64,000 nt of DNA, from assembly GCA_963820375.1 (NCBI GenBank), contig CAWFZX010000004.1, positions 143,876 to 207,875 on the forward strand, read 5' to 3'. Position numbers and translations under genes: made by a program. The notes under the pieces were generated by a model. It had not been told where the DNA came from, made no database searches, and saw only the letters and a list, made by a program, of their open reading frames with translations. The stretch is from AWTP1-13 sp963820375. GTDB lineage: Bacteria; Pseudomonadota; Alphaproteobacteria; Rhizobiales; Hyphomicrobiaceae. Shown here in pieces: positions 18,120-27,574 of this stretch; position 1 is the stretch's first letter, and every line of letters begins with the position of its first letter.

Positions 18120-18826
18120 TGCGTGGCGCTGCCACCATCTCGCCGGTATCATCGGTCCAATCGTCACCCCCTGTGCGCTCGGTCAATATGGCGTTGGCCC
18201 TTAGCTGACATCTGAGCCGCCGCCCGCACAGCGCGAGCTTGTCCGTTCACGCGCGCATTCACGCAGCCAGTCTCTTGAGGTCTACGCTGCCGCAGCGCCG
18301 TTTGTTGTGGTGGCAAGCGTCTCGCGATTAGGACCGAAGACGTGAGCAGGTTACGCCCGGCGCGCCGCGCCGCAGAAGCAGTTGCCGATTTTTGCGGCGC
18401 CAGAGATGGCCTGTCAGCCCGCCTATACTGCAGCGCACAATCCCTCCAGGACAATGCCTGAGCAAAAACCGCAGGGCCACACGGAAAATCGCTTTGCGAC
18501 TGAGGGAGGGTCGCAGACGTATCCGATCCCGGCGAGGGGGAGGAGCCTGGGATCGGGTGTGGCCCTGCGTTACCCGCACCGATGTTTGCCTGTGTACGTT
18601 TTCCAACTTGGTCAAGCCATCGGGATAAGCTTGCATCTGGGGGTGGGTGACTACGGATCCTTGCGGGGCTAGGTATTGGGAGCGAGGACGGCGCGCGCAT
18701 GAGCGCAGGATTGTCGATGCGGGCGCCGCCGCCGTTCGACTTCGAGGTCCACCTGATGCCGGCGGAAATTCGAGCAGGCCAGGACTTGCTGACTGGTTTT
18801 TCAGGCCAGTTTTTGCGGCCAGTCTC
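18120..18826. other. Gene-free region
   Basis: About 700 bases without a supportable gene. Long open frames exist on the minus strand, but they are rich in arginine, proline and serine, lack start signals and look like products of G+C content. No terminator or clear repeat was seen. Confidence 0.45.
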
Positions 18827-19141
18827 TTAAAACAGCGAATTGACCGGCGGCGCAGCTGCGCCCTTGAAGGGACGTGGCGACGGCCGAACGCCTCTGTTGT
18901 CGGCGCAAAGCGGCCGCACGGTCTTGGCAGCGGGCATCCCCCAATCGGTCGCCTTGGAGGCTGGCCAATGCGGGCTGCCGCTGGCCAGGATCGTGACGGC
19001 GCCGATGGCGAGGCAGATAGGCAAGAGCAGGCCCAGGAGAACGCCAAGGTGCGTCGGCTGCCACCGGTGGCGTTGTTGATGTTGGGCCGGTTGGCCAGGG
19101 CCATGAGCCAATGTGAAAGGGCCTTGAGCCAATGTGAACAT
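18827..19141 (-). CDS. Small single-pass membrane protein, unknown function
   Basis: A 104-aa protein from ATG 19141, chosen for the AAGGAAGGA site six bases upstream. The N-terminal 30 residues are polar and contain an imperfect heptad repeat (FTLAQGP then FTLAHGP), reflected in the DNA as two near-identical 15-base copies. A single membrane segment follows (LGVLLGLLLPICLAIGAVTI), then a proline-rich, probably exported tail. No family recognised. It is divergent from the potassium cluster and separated from it by about 320 bases. Confidence 0.5.
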   Translation of the reverse strand: MFTLAQGPFTLAHGPGQPAQHQQRHRWQPTHLGVLLGLLLPICLAIGAVTILASGSPHWPASKATDWGMPAAKTVRPLCADNRGVRPSPRPFKGAAAPPVNSLF

Positions 19142-19459
19142 GACCGATCCTTCCTTGTCCGCGCCCTGCGCGCCTTGGGCGTGCAGCCCTACAAGTCGAA
19201 GGCTTGACGTTTGAAATCCATGTGGAGGGGATCTCCTTGGCATAGGAGCGGCATAACTGGCGCTGCGGCCCGTCCTCTGCGGCAAGATGGCTTTCTATAT
19301 GAAATTCCTATGCGGGAGCCTTGGCGTCCCTCTCGAATTCCTATGCGCCTCGCGACAACTATGCGCCAGGCTTTGGGCGCCTCGAGCCGTATCACAGCCG
19401 CTGGTTTTTTGATCGGCTATTTGATGTGCCCGGCCACAGGACTTCGCAAGGAGCAATCC
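19142..19459 (+). promoter_or_regulatory. Upstream region of the kdp operon
   Basis: No gene is visible in these 318 bases, which separate a divergent small gene from the kdp cluster. The region should hold the kdp promoter. A 12-base direct repeat, AATTCCTATGCG, lies at 19303-19314 and 19336-19347, exactly 33 bases apart (about three helical turns), with a partial third copy (CTATGCG) at 19359-19365. This spacing suits binding of a dimeric regulator to one DNA face; KdpE is the obvious but unproven candidate. Confidence 0.45.
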
Positions 19460-19543
19460 ATGTTGGACGCCATCCTGCTCGCGCTTGGCTTCGGCTTCTT
19501 TGCCCTATCGATCGCCTATGCCTACGGGTGCGACCGTCTCTAG
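19460..19543 (+). CDS. 27-aa membrane peptide at the head of the kdp operon
   Basis: ATG 19460 follows an AAGGAG site, and the product is one hydrophobic helix (ILLALGFGFFALSIAYAY) ending in GCDRL. It lies nine bases before kdpF. Peptides of this shape and ending occur ahead of kdpFABC in other Alphaproteobacteria. It is too short for domain tests, but its site, helix and position support translation. It may be an accessory subunit of the potassium pump, like KdpF; that is inference. Confidence 0.65.
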   Translation: MLDAILLALGFGFFALSIAYAYGCDRL

Positions 19544-19552
19544 GAGACCGCG

Positions 19553-19642
19553 ATGCTTATCGAATACCTCCTCGGAGGCGTCGTCACCGTCGCCCTCCTC
19601 GTCTACCTCACTTGGGCCCTTTTGCGGCCAGAGCGATTCTAG
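19553..19642 (+). CDS. kdpF: KdpF, small subunit of the K+-transporting ATPase
   Basis: A 29-aa single-helix peptide (MLIEYLLGGVVTVALLVYLT core, ending LLRPERF), a typical KdpF sequence and length. In E. coli KdpF stabilises the KdpABC complex in the inner membrane, bound between KdpA and KdpB. A GGAGACC site precedes the ATG, and kdpA starts 24 bases after its stop. Confidence 0.85.
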   Translation: MLIEYLLGGVVTVALLVYLTWALLRPERF

Positions 19643-19666
19643 CGCCGTTCCGAGAGGCCCAGTCCC

Positions 19667-21379
19667 ATGACCTTGATTGGTTGGATGCAAATCCTGCTCT
19701 ATTGCGCGATCATCGCCGCGCTGGCGAAACCGCTCGGCGGTTATATTACGCGCGTGTTCAACGGGGAGCGGACGTTCCTCTCTCCGGTCCTGAAGCCGGT
19801 CGAAGCCGTCCTCTATGGCGTCGGGGGAGTCGAGGAGAGGCATGAGCAACATTGGTTGACCTATACGGTTGCCATGCTGCTGTTCAATGCCTGCGGCTTC
19901 TTCCTGCTCTATGCGCTGATGCGGCTGCAGGCCGGCCTACCGCTCAACCCGGCCGGACAGTCGGCAGTGGCGCCCGATCTGGCCTTCAACACGGCCGTAA
20001 GTTTCGTCACCAACACCAACTGGCAGAATTACGGCGGCGAAAGCACGATGTCCTACCTCGTGCAGATGCTTGGCCTCACGGTGCAGAACTTTGTCTCCGC
20101 GGCCACCGGCATTGTGCTGGCTGTCGCGCTCATTCGCGGCTTTGCGCGCACTTCCGCCAATACCATCGGCAACTTCTGGACCGACGTGACGCGGTGCACG
20201 CTCTACATCCTGCTGCCGATCTGCGTCGTCTATGGGCTGTTCCTGGTTTGGCAAGGCCTGCCGCAAACGCTCGGCGCCTATGTGGACGCGACCACTTTGG
20301 AAGGCGCCAAACAGACCCTTGCGGTCGGCCCTGTGGCCTCGCAGGTTGCCATCAAGATGTTGGGCACCAATGGCGGCGGCTTCTTTAACGCCAACGCCGC
20401 ACATCCCTTCGAAAATCCCACCGCTCTCTCCAACTTCGTGCAGATGCTTTCGATCTTTGCGATCGGGGCGGCGCTTACCAGCGTGTTTGGCCGCATGGTC
20501 GGCAACGAGCGCCAGGGCTGGGCGATCCTCGCCGTAATGGCGGTGCTGTTCATCGCCGGGGTCGTGGTTTGTTACTGGGCGGAGGCGCGGGGCAATGATG
20601 CCTTCACCGCCATGGGGCTCGCCGGTGGCAACATGGAAGGCAAGGAGGTCCGCTTCGGTATCGTCGCCTCCGCCTTGTTCGCCGTGATCACTACCGCTGC
20701 CTCCTGCGGTGCCGTCAATGCCATGCACAATTCGTTCACCGCACTCGGCGGCATGATTCCGCTCATCAACATGCAGCTGGGCGAGATCATCGTCGGCGGC
20801 GTCGGCGCCGGCCTCTACGGCATGTTGCTGTTCGTGATCCTCGCCGTGTTTGTCGCCGGCCTGATGGTGGGGCGCACCCCCGAATACGTCGGCAAGAAGA
20901 TCGAGGCCAAGGAGGTGAAGATGGCCATGTTGGCGATCCTGATACTCCCTCTCATGTACCTGGGCTGGACGGCCGCCGCGGTGGTGATCCCGTCAGCGGT
21001 GGCATCGATGGCAAATCCCGGTCCGCACGGCTTCACCGAGGTTCTCTATGCCTACACGTCACAGACCGGCAACAACGGATCGGCCTTCGCGGGCCTGACC
21101 GGCAATACGCCCTGGTACAACATCACCGGTGCCATTGCCATGCTCGTCGGCCGCTTCTGGATGATCATCCCGGCGATGGCCATTGCCGGGTCGTTGGCGG
21201 CTAAGAAGACCGTCCCGGTTTCAGCCGGCACCTTCCCGACCACGGGTGGTCTGTTCGTTGGCCTCGTGGTTGGCGTGGTCCTCATCATCGGCGGCCTCAC
21301 CTTCTTCCCGGCCCTGGCGCTTGGACCCATCGTCGAGCATCTGGCGATGACCTCCGGCACCCTGTTCTCAGCCAATTAG
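19667..21379 (+). CDS. kdpA: KdpA, potassium-binding channel-like subunit
   Basis: A 570-aa polytopic membrane protein of normal KdpA length. The four selectivity-filter-like loops can be found, including FVTNTNWQNYGGE and GTNGGGFFNANAAHPFENPT. KdpA binds and passes K+ in the high-affinity ATP-driven KdpFABC complex. The C-terminus is hydrophobic and ends with LFSAN. kdpB follows after 16 bases. Confidence 0.97.
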   Translation: MTLIGWMQILLYCAIIAALAKPLGGYITRVFNGERTFLSPVLKPVEAVLYGVGGVEERHEQHWLTYTVAMLLFNACGFFLLYALMRLQAGLPLNPAGQSAVAPDLAFNTAVSFVTNTNWQNYGGESTMSYLVQMLGLTVQNFVSAATGIVLAVALIRGFARTSANTIGNFWTDVTRCTLYILLPICVVYGLFLVWQGLPQTLGAYVDATTLEGAKQTLAVGPVASQVAIKMLGTNGGGFFNANAAHPFENPTALSNFVQMLSIFAIGAALTSVFGRMVGNERQGWAILAVMAVLFIAGVVVCYWAEARGNDAFTAMGLAGGNMEGKEVRFGIVASALFAVITTAASCGAVNAMHNSFTALGGMIPLINMQLGEIIVGGVGAGLYGMLLFVILAVFVAGLMVGRTPEYVGKKIEAKEVKMAMLAILILPLMYLGWTAAAVVIPSAVASMANPGPHGFTEVLYAYTSQTGNNGSAFAGLTGNTPWYNITGAIAMLVGRFWMIIPAMAIAGSLAAKKTVPVSAGTFPTTGGLFVGLVVGVVLIIGGLTFFPALALGPIVEHLAMTSGTLFSAN

Positions 21380-21395
21380 TCCTGGAGCTGCGACA

Positions 21396-23513
21396 ATGGA
21401 AAGCTCAACGACACGCAAGGGTATGGCGATGTCGGCGCTGCTCGATCCCAAGATCGTTTGGCCGGCGATCGGCTCGGCCCTTGCCAAGCTTGATCCCCGC
21501 ACTCTCATCAAGAACCCTGTCATCTTCGTGCTTGAGGTCGTGACCGTACTGGCAACGCTCATCCTCGTCCGCGACTTGGTGACCGGCGGCGACAACATCG
21601 GCTTCGCCTTCCAGATTGTGCTGTGGTTGTGGTTTACGGTTCTGTTTGCCAACTTCGCCGAGGCCATCGCCGAAGGTCGCGGCAAGGCCCAGGCCGATGC
21701 CTTGCGGCGCCAACGCACCGAGACCCAGGCCAAACTGCTGCAGGCGGCGAATTCCAGGGACTATAAGTCGGTAGCCAGCGCCAGCCTCAAGGTCGGCGAT
21801 ATCGTGCTGGTGGAGGCCGGCGACTACATCCCTTCCGATGGCGAGGTGATCGAAGGCGTCGCGTCGGTGAACGAAGCAGCCATCACCGGTGAGTCGGCTC
21901 CGGTGATCCGGGAGTCCGGCGGCGATCGCTCGGCGGTAACCGGCGGCACGCAAGTGCTATCCGATTGGATCCGCGTGCGCATTACGGCTGCTCCGGGCTC
22001 CACCTTTCTCGATCGCATGATCGGGCTGGTGGAGGGTGCCGAGCGGCAAAGGACGCCGAATGAGATCGCCCTTAATATTCTGCTCGCCGGGCTCACCATC
22101 ATCTTCGTATTCGCCACGGCCACGCTGCCAAGCTACGCCAGCTACGCGGGCGGCTCAATCTCCATTGTGGTGCTGGTCGCCCTGTTCGTGACGCTCATTC
22201 CCACCACCATCGGTGCCTTGCTTTCGGCCATTGGCATTGCCGGCATGGATCGGTTGGTGCGCTTTAATGTCCTGGCCATGTCGGGCCGCGCCGTGGAAGC
22301 GGCGGGCGACGTCGACACGCTGCTGCTAGACAAGACCGGCACCATCACTCTCGGCAATCGCCAGGCGACCGAGTTCAAGCCGCTGCGCAGCTCGAGCGAG
22401 CAGGAGCTGGCGGATGCGGCCCAGCTTGCCTCCCTGGCCGACGAGACCCCTGAGGGCCGTTCCATCGTCGTCCTGGCCAAGGAGAAGTATGGCATCCGCG
22501 GTCGCGACCTGGGCGAGCTCAATGCCAAGTTCGTGCCGTTCTCGGCGCAAACGCGCATGAGCGGCGTTGAGTTCGCTGCAACGTCGATCCGCAAAGGCGC
22601 TGTAGACGCCATCCTCAATCATCGCAACGGCGCAGGGGCTGTGAGCGCCAGCCGCTCTTCTGCTGCGGTGGCACTAAGGCCAAGTGTGAGCAGCGATGCT
22701 GTGCGGGAGATCCAAGTGCTGGCTGACGGCATCGCCAAGGCCGGGGGGACCCCGTTGGCGGTTTCGCGTGACGACAAGCTGCTCGGCGTTATTCATCTCA
22801 AAGACATCGTCAAGGGCGGTATCCGCGAGCGTTTCGCTGAATTACGCCGCATGGGCATTCGCACCATCATGGTGACGGGCGACAACCCGATGACGGCGGC
22901 TGCCATCGCGGCAGAGGCCGGTGTCGACGACTTCCTTGCCCAGGCAACCCCAGAGGACAAGCTCACCTTCATTCGCGACGAGCAGAGCAAGGGAAAGTTG
23001 GTTGCCATGTGCGGCGACGGTACCAACGACGCGCCCGCACTCGCCCAGGCCGACGTCGGTGTCGCCATGAACACCGGCACGCAGGCTGCGCGCGAAGCCG
23101 GCAACATGGTCGACCTCGACTCCAATCCGACCAAGCTGATCGAGGTGGTGGAGATTGGCAAGCAGCTGCTGATGACGCGCGGCGCGCTCACGACCTTCTC
23201 GATCGCCAACGATGTCGCCAAGTACTTTGCCATCATCCCGGCAATGTTCCTGGCCTTCTATCCACAGCTGCAGTCGCTCAACATCATGAACCTGGCAAGC
23301 CCGCAGAGCGCAATCCTGTCGGCCATCATCTTCAATGCGCTGATCATTATCGCCCTGATCCCGTTGTCACTGAAGGGCGTTGCCTATCGCCCCATTGGTG
23401 CCGGTCCGCTGCTGCGCCGTAACCTGCTGATCTACGGACTTGGCGGCATCATCGTCCCATTCATCGGCATCAAAGCCATCGACCTTGTCGTCACCGCTCT
23501 GCACCTCGCCTGA
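21396..23513 (+). CDS. kdpB: KdpB, P-type ATPase subunit
   Basis: A 705-aa P-type ATPase. The phosphorylated aspartate is residue 312 in DKTGTITLGNR; the actuator loop TGESAPVIRE and the hinge GDGTNDAPALAQADVG are intact. It hydrolyses ATP to drive K+ uptake through KdpA. The N-terminus is about 20 residues longer than the shortest relatives; ATG 21426 and ATG 21432 are alternative in-frame starts, but GGAG precedes 21396. No key residue is missing. Confidence 0.97.
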   Translation: MESSTTRKGMAMSALLDPKIVWPAIGSALAKLDPRTLIKNPVIFVLEVVTVLATLILVRDLVTGGDNIGFAFQIVLWLWFTVLFANFAEAIAEGRGKAQADALRRQRTETQAKLLQAANSRDYKSVASASLKVGDIVLVEAGDYIPSDGEVIEGVASVNEAAITGESAPVIRESGGDRSAVTGGTQVLSDWIRVRITAAPGSTFLDRMIGLVEGAERQRTPNEIALNILLAGLTIIFVFATATLPSYASYAGGSISIVVLVALFVTLIPTTIGALLSAIGIAGMDRLVRFNVLAMSGRAVEAAGDVDTLLLDKTGTITLGNRQATEFKPLRSSSEQELADAAQLASLADETPEGRSIVVLAKEKYGIRGRDLGELNAKFVPFSAQTRMSGVEFAATSIRKGAVDAILNHRNGAGAVSASRSSAAVALRPSVSSDAVREIQVLADGIAKAGGTPLAVSRDDKLLGVIHLKDIVKGGIRERFAELRRMGIRTIMVTGDNPMTAAAIAAEAGVDDFLAQATPEDKLTFIRDEQSKGKLVAMCGDGTNDAPALAQADVGVAMNTGTQAAREAGNMVDLDSNPTKLIEVVEIGKQLLMTRGALTTFSIANDVAKYFAIIPAMFLAFYPQLQSLNIMNLASPQSAILSAIIFNALIIIALIPLSLKGVAYRPIGAGPLLRRNLLIYGLGGIIVPFIGIKAIDLVVTALHLA

Positions 23514-23524
23514 GGAGAATACCC

Positions 23525-24124
23525 ATGTTGAGAGAAATCCGCCCGGCGATCGTGCTGGTCGTCGCCCTCGCCCTGATAACTGGTCTCATCTATCCACTGG
23601 CCATGACCGGTATCGCGCAGGTGCTGTTCCCGCGCCAGTCGAACGGCAGTCTTATCGAGCAGAACGGCAAGATCGTCGGCTCGGCGCTGATTGGGCAGCA
23701 ATTCAGCGGTGCGGGATACTTTCACGGCCGCCCATCAGCAACCACGGCACCTGACCCCAACGACGCCACCAAGACGGTGGCAGCACCCTACAATGCCGCC
23801 AACTCCGTGGGCTCCAACCTCGGACCAACCAACAAGGCCCTGGTTGAGCGCGTTAAGGCCGACGTCGAAAAGCTGAAGGAGGAAAATCCTAAAGGCACCG
23901 TTCCGATCGACATGGTTACCACGTCGGGCGGGGGGCTCGATCCACACATTACGCCGGAAGCGGCGATCTTCCAGGCCCCTCGCGTGGCCAAGGCGCGCGG
24001 CCTGCCGGAGGCGCGCGTACTGCAACTCATTGGTGAGCATATCGATGGCCGTGTGCTAGGTTTCATCGGTGAGCCCCGCGTCAACGTGCTTGCGCTCAAT
24101 ATGGCGCTGGACCGAGCAAAATAG
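23525..24124 (+). CDS. kdpC: KdpC, accessory subunit of the K+ pump
   Basis: A 199-aa protein with one N-terminal membrane helix (IVLVVALALITGLIYPLA) and a periplasmic body. The family signatures GSALIGQQFSGAGYFHGRPS and SGGGLDPHITPEAA are present. KdpC is thought to raise nucleotide affinity of KdpB and hold the complex together. TGAGGAG lies before the start, 11 bases after kdpB. Confidence 0.96.
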   Translation: MLREIRPAIVLVVALALITGLIYPLAMTGIAQVLFPRQSNGSLIEQNGKIVGSALIGQQFSGAGYFHGRPSATTAPDPNDATKTVAAPYNAANSVGSNLGPTNKALVERVKADVEKLKEENPKGTVPIDMVTTSGGGLDPHITPEAAIFQAPRVAKARGLPEARVLQLIGEHIDGRVLGFIGEPRVNVLALNMALDRAK

Positions 24125-24148
24125 TCAGAGCACAGATCCGGGCGATGG

Positions 24149-26872
24149 ATGGCAGATCATCGGAGGGATACGGAGCAGCGACCATCGCCGGAGGCTCTGC
24201 TTGCCGCGGCGCGGCGAGATGCGAAGGGCCAGCTTGGCCGCCTCAAGATCTTCCTCGGCGCCGCACCTGGGGTCGGCAAGACCTACGAAATGCTCCTGTC
24301 CGCCCGCACCAAACTGAAGGAAGGCGTCGATGTCGTTGTCGGTGTGGTTGAGACGCACGGTCGCCAAGAAACCGAGGCGTTGCTCAACGGTTTCGAGGTC
24401 ATCGCGCGCCAGCCGATGGTCTACGTCAATCGTATCCTGAGCGAATTCGACATCGATGCTGCACTCAAACGACGACCGGACCTCATTCTCGTTGACGAAC
24501 TTGCGCATACCAACATCCCCGGCAGCCGGCATCCCAAGCGCTACCAGGATGTCGAGGAACTGCTCGATGCCGGCATCGACGTCTTTACCACGCTCAATAT
24601 CCAGCACATCGAGAGCCTGAACGACGTCGTTGCCCAGATCACCCACGTCCGCGTGCGCGAGACGGTGCCCGACTCCGTCCTCGACCGCGCCGATGCCGTG
24701 GAGCTGGTTGACCTCACGCCCGACGACCTAATCCAGCGTTTAAAAGAGGGTAAGGTCTACGTCCCCAAGCAAGCGGAACGAGCGCTTAAGAACTATTTTT
24801 CGCCCGCCAATCTCACGGCGTTGCGCGAGTTGGCGTTGCGGCGAACAGCCGAGCGCGTCGATGAGCAGCTGCTCGAACATATGCGGGCTCGTGCGATCTC
24901 GGGGCCATGGGCGGCCGGCGACCGAATTCTCGTTTGCATCAGTGAAGATGCGCGGTCCGCAGGTCTGGTGCGCTACGCCAAACGGCTTGCCGATCGGCTG
25001 CATGCCCCTTGGACGGCACTTCACGTCGAGACCAGACGGGCTCCGCAGCTGCGCGAGGAGGAGCGGGACAAAATTGCCCAAACACTCCGTCTTGCCGAAC
25101 GGCTCGAGGGTGAAGCGATCACCATGCCGGCAAGTGCTCGACGCATCGCCGATGATGTGTTGGATTTTGCGCGCAAGCACAACGCTACTCACATCATTGT
25201 CGGCAAGTCCACGCGCTCTCGCTGGTTCGAGCTGCTGCGCGGTTCAGTCGTGCACGATCTGGTGCGCCGCGCCGGCAATATCAGTGTGCATGTGATTGCG
25301 GGCGAGGAAATTGCCACCGAACCAGCGCCACCCATGCTCGCTACGGTCGCGACGGCGGCTCAGCCGTTCGATCCGCTGCCCTACATCGTGGCCTTATTGG
25401 CGGTTGCTGCTGCGCTTGCCATTAGCAAGCTCCTGCAGCCCTCGCTTGGACTTGAGAATGTCGATCTAATCTTTTTGACGGCAATCGTCGGCGTTGCCGT
25501 TCGCTATGGGCTCTGGCCGTCGCTGGTCGCCGCCGTGGCGGCTTCTCTCAGTTACAATTTTTTCTTCCTGCCACCCGTCTATACCTTGACGATCACCGAC
25601 CCCACCAACGTGGCGGCCTTCGTGCTGTTCACAATTCTTGCTGTGGTCGTTTCCAATTTGGCGGCGCTCGGATGGAGCCAAATGGTAACCGCGCAGGAGC
25701 GGGTCCGCACGGTCGAGTCGCTTTATGCCTTTAGCCGTAAACTGGCTGGCGCCGGCACACTTGATGATGTGCTGTGGGCCACGGCCTATCAGATTGCCTC
25801 GATGCTGAAGGTGCGCGTGGTGCTGCTGCTGCCCGAAAACGCCACTATCGCAGTCAAAGCCGGCTATCCGCCGGAGGATACGCTCGACGAGGCGGATCTG
25901 GCGGCAGCGAAATGGGCTTGGGAGAAGGATCGTGCGGCGGGTCGCGATTCGGACGCGCTGCCGGGAGCCAAGTGGCTGTTCATCCCCATGCGTACAGGCC
26001 GCGGCCAGATCGGGATCCTTGGAATTTGCCGCGATGAGGCCGGCGCCCTGTTGCGCGCCGAGCAACGTCGTCTTCTCGACGCGCTGAGTGACCAAGGGGC
26101 GCTGGCGATCGAACGCGTGCATCTGGTCGAAGACATCGAGCGCGTGAACCGAACCGCTGAAACCGACAAGCTTCGCTCGGCGCTACTCACGTCAATCTCG
26201 CATGACCTCAAGACTCCGCTCGCTGCCGTGCTGGGGTCGGCAGGTGCCTTGCGCGATCTTCCTAACGCTTTCAACGATGATGCCAAAGCCGAGTTGCTGA
26301 GCACCATTATCGATGAGTCCGAGCGATTGCATAGGTTCATCGCAAATCTGCTCGATATGACCAAACTCGAGTCGGGTGCCGTTGTGCCGAATGCAGCCTT
26401 GCACGATGTCGGAGAGATCGTCGGCAGCGCCTTGCAGCGGGCCAGCAAGATCCTCAGCAAACATCGAGTGGAGGTTGAGATCGGCCCTGCACTGCCGATG
26501 GTGAAAGTGGATGGCGTACTCTTCGAGCAGGTGCTCTTCAATCTTCTCGATAATGCGGCCAAATACGCGCCGGCGGAAACGACCATTCGCGTCCAAGGCT
26601 GGCAAGAGCAGGACCAGGTGAAGTTGCAGGTCCTCGATGAAGGCGATGGCATTGCCGCAACGGATCTGCAGCGCATCTTCGAAAAATTCCATCGCGCGCA
26701 GAAGGGCGACCATGTGCGTGCCGGCACAGGTTTGGGGCTGGCGATCGCGCGAGGTTTCACGGAAGCCCTTGGTGGCAGCATCACCGCGGCGAACCGCAGC
26801 GATCGGAAAGGCGCCGCGTTTACGATCAGCCTGCCCATTCCGCCGATGCAAGAAGGAAGTCCCCGTGACTAA
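24149..26872 (+). CDS. kdpD: KdpD, potassium-sensing histidine kinase
   Basis: A 907-aa full-length KdpD. The N-terminal KdpD domain has a Walker A (GAAPGVGKTYEML, about residue 35) and a DELAHTN Walker B. A universal-stress-protein fold follows (about 250-370), then four closely spaced membrane helices (about 405-500), a GAF-like region and the transmitter. The phosphoacceptor is His685 in SISHDLKTPLAAVLG; the N and G boxes (LLDNAAKYAP, GTGLGLAIARGF) are intact. It phosphorylates KdpE under K+ limitation. The start lacks a strong ribosome-binding site. Confidence 0.96.
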   Translation: MADHRRDTEQRPSPEALLAAARRDAKGQLGRLKIFLGAAPGVGKTYEMLLSARTKLKEGVDVVVGVVETHGRQETEALLNGFEVIARQPMVYVNRILSEFDIDAALKRRPDLILVDELAHTNIPGSRHPKRYQDVEELLDAGIDVFTTLNIQHIESLNDVVAQITHVRVRETVPDSVLDRADAVELVDLTPDDLIQRLKEGKVYVPKQAERALKNYFSPANLTALRELALRRTAERVDEQLLEHMRARAISGPWAAGDRILVCISEDARSAGLVRYAKRLADRLHAPWTALHVETRRAPQLREEERDKIAQTLRLAERLEGEAITMPASARRIADDVLDFARKHNATHIIVGKSTRSRWFELLRGSVVHDLVRRAGNISVHVIAGEEIATEPAPPMLATVATAAQPFDPLPYIVALLAVAAALAISKLLQPSLGLENVDLIFLTAIVGVAVRYGLWPSLVAAVAASLSYNFFFLPPVYTLTITDPTNVAAFVLFTILAVVVSNLAALGWSQMVTAQERVRTVESLYAFSRKLAGAGTLDDVLWATAYQIASMLKVRVVLLLPENATIAVKAGYPPEDTLDEADLAAAKWAWEKDRAAGRDSDALPGAKWLFIPMRTGRGQIGILGICRDEAGALLRAEQRRLLDALSDQGALAIERVHLVEDIERVNRTAETDKLRSALLTSISHDLKTPLAAVLGSAGALRDLPNAFNDDAKAELLSTIIDESERLHRFIANLLDMTKLESGAVVPNAALHDVGEIVGSALQRASKILSKHRVEVEIGPALPMVKVDGVLFEQVLFNLLDNAAKYAPAETTIRVQGWQEQDQVKLQVLDEGDGIAATDLQRIFEKFHRAQKGDHVRAGTGLGLAIARGFTEALGGSITAANRSDRKGAAFTISLPIPPMQEGSPRD

Positions 26873-27551
26873 CTCGCCCACAATCCTGATAGTGGACGAT
26901 GAGCCACCCATTCGCAAACTGCTACGCATGGGGCTTACGTCCCAAGGCTATCAGGTGCTGGAGGCAGCCAACGGCAAGTCTGCCCTCGAACAGCTGAGGC
27001 AGAAGCCGGCGCTTGTGGTTCTCGATTTGGGTCTGCCCGACATTGATGGGCTAGAGCTGCTGCGTCGAATCCGGCATCGTCATTCGGACTTACCCGTGAT
27101 CGTGCTTTCCAGCCGTGGCGACGAGGCGGGCAAGGTCGCGGCACTCGATCTGGGCGCTGACGACTACATCACCAAGCCCTTCGGGATGGATGAGCTGTTC
27201 GCTCGCATGCGCACGGCGATGCGCCACCAGCTCCAGGTGCACGGCGAACGCCCGGTATTCCAGTTGGGCGATCTCAGCGTCGATCTCGTGCGGCGTATCG
27301 TGAAGCTCGGCGATAGAGAGGTGAAGCTCTCGCCCAAGGAGTATGACCTGCTGCGCCTCCTGGTGCAGCATGCCGGCAAGGTGCTCACGCATAGGTTTCT
27401 GATCCAGGAACTTTGGCATGAGCCGACCGATCCGCAATATTTGCGTGTGTATGTGCGGCAGCTCCGACAAAAGATCGAGGCCGATGCCGAGCGCCCGCAA
27501 TACATTATGACCGAGATCGGCATCGGCTATCGCTTGCGTGCACCCGACTAA
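26865..27551 (+). CDS. kdpE: KdpE, response regulator of the kdp operon
   Basis: A 228-aa OmpR-type regulator. GTG 26865 is preferred: GAAGGA precedes it and it overlaps the kdpD stop by eight bases, giving translational coupling. The receiver has the acidic pair in IVDDEPP, the phosphoacceptor Asp in VVLDLGLPDIDG and Lys in YITKPFG. The winged helix is recognised by KLSPKEYDLLRLLVQHAGKV and VYVRQLRQKIE. It should bind upstream of the kdp genes; the repeats at 19303-19347 are candidate sites. Confidence 0.95.
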   Translation: MTNSPTILIVDDEPPIRKLLRMGLTSQGYQVLEAANGKSALEQLRQKPALVVLDLGLPDIDGLELLRRIRHRHSDLPVIVLSSRGDEAGKVAALDLGADDYITKPFGMDELFARMRTAMRHQLQVHGERPVFQLGDLSVDLVRRIVKLGDREVKLSPKEYDLLRLLVQHAGKVLTHRFLIQELWHEPTDPQYLRVYVRQLRQKIEADAERPQYIMTEIGIGYRLRAPD

Positions 27552-27574
27552 GGCTTTGCCTGCTAGGGACCCCC

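Noticed and set aside
18164..19104. Long minus-strand frames in the gene-poor region
   Set aside because: No start signal, no recognisable motif and arginine/proline/serine-rich composition. Only the frame ending at 18827 with a good ribosome-binding site was kept.
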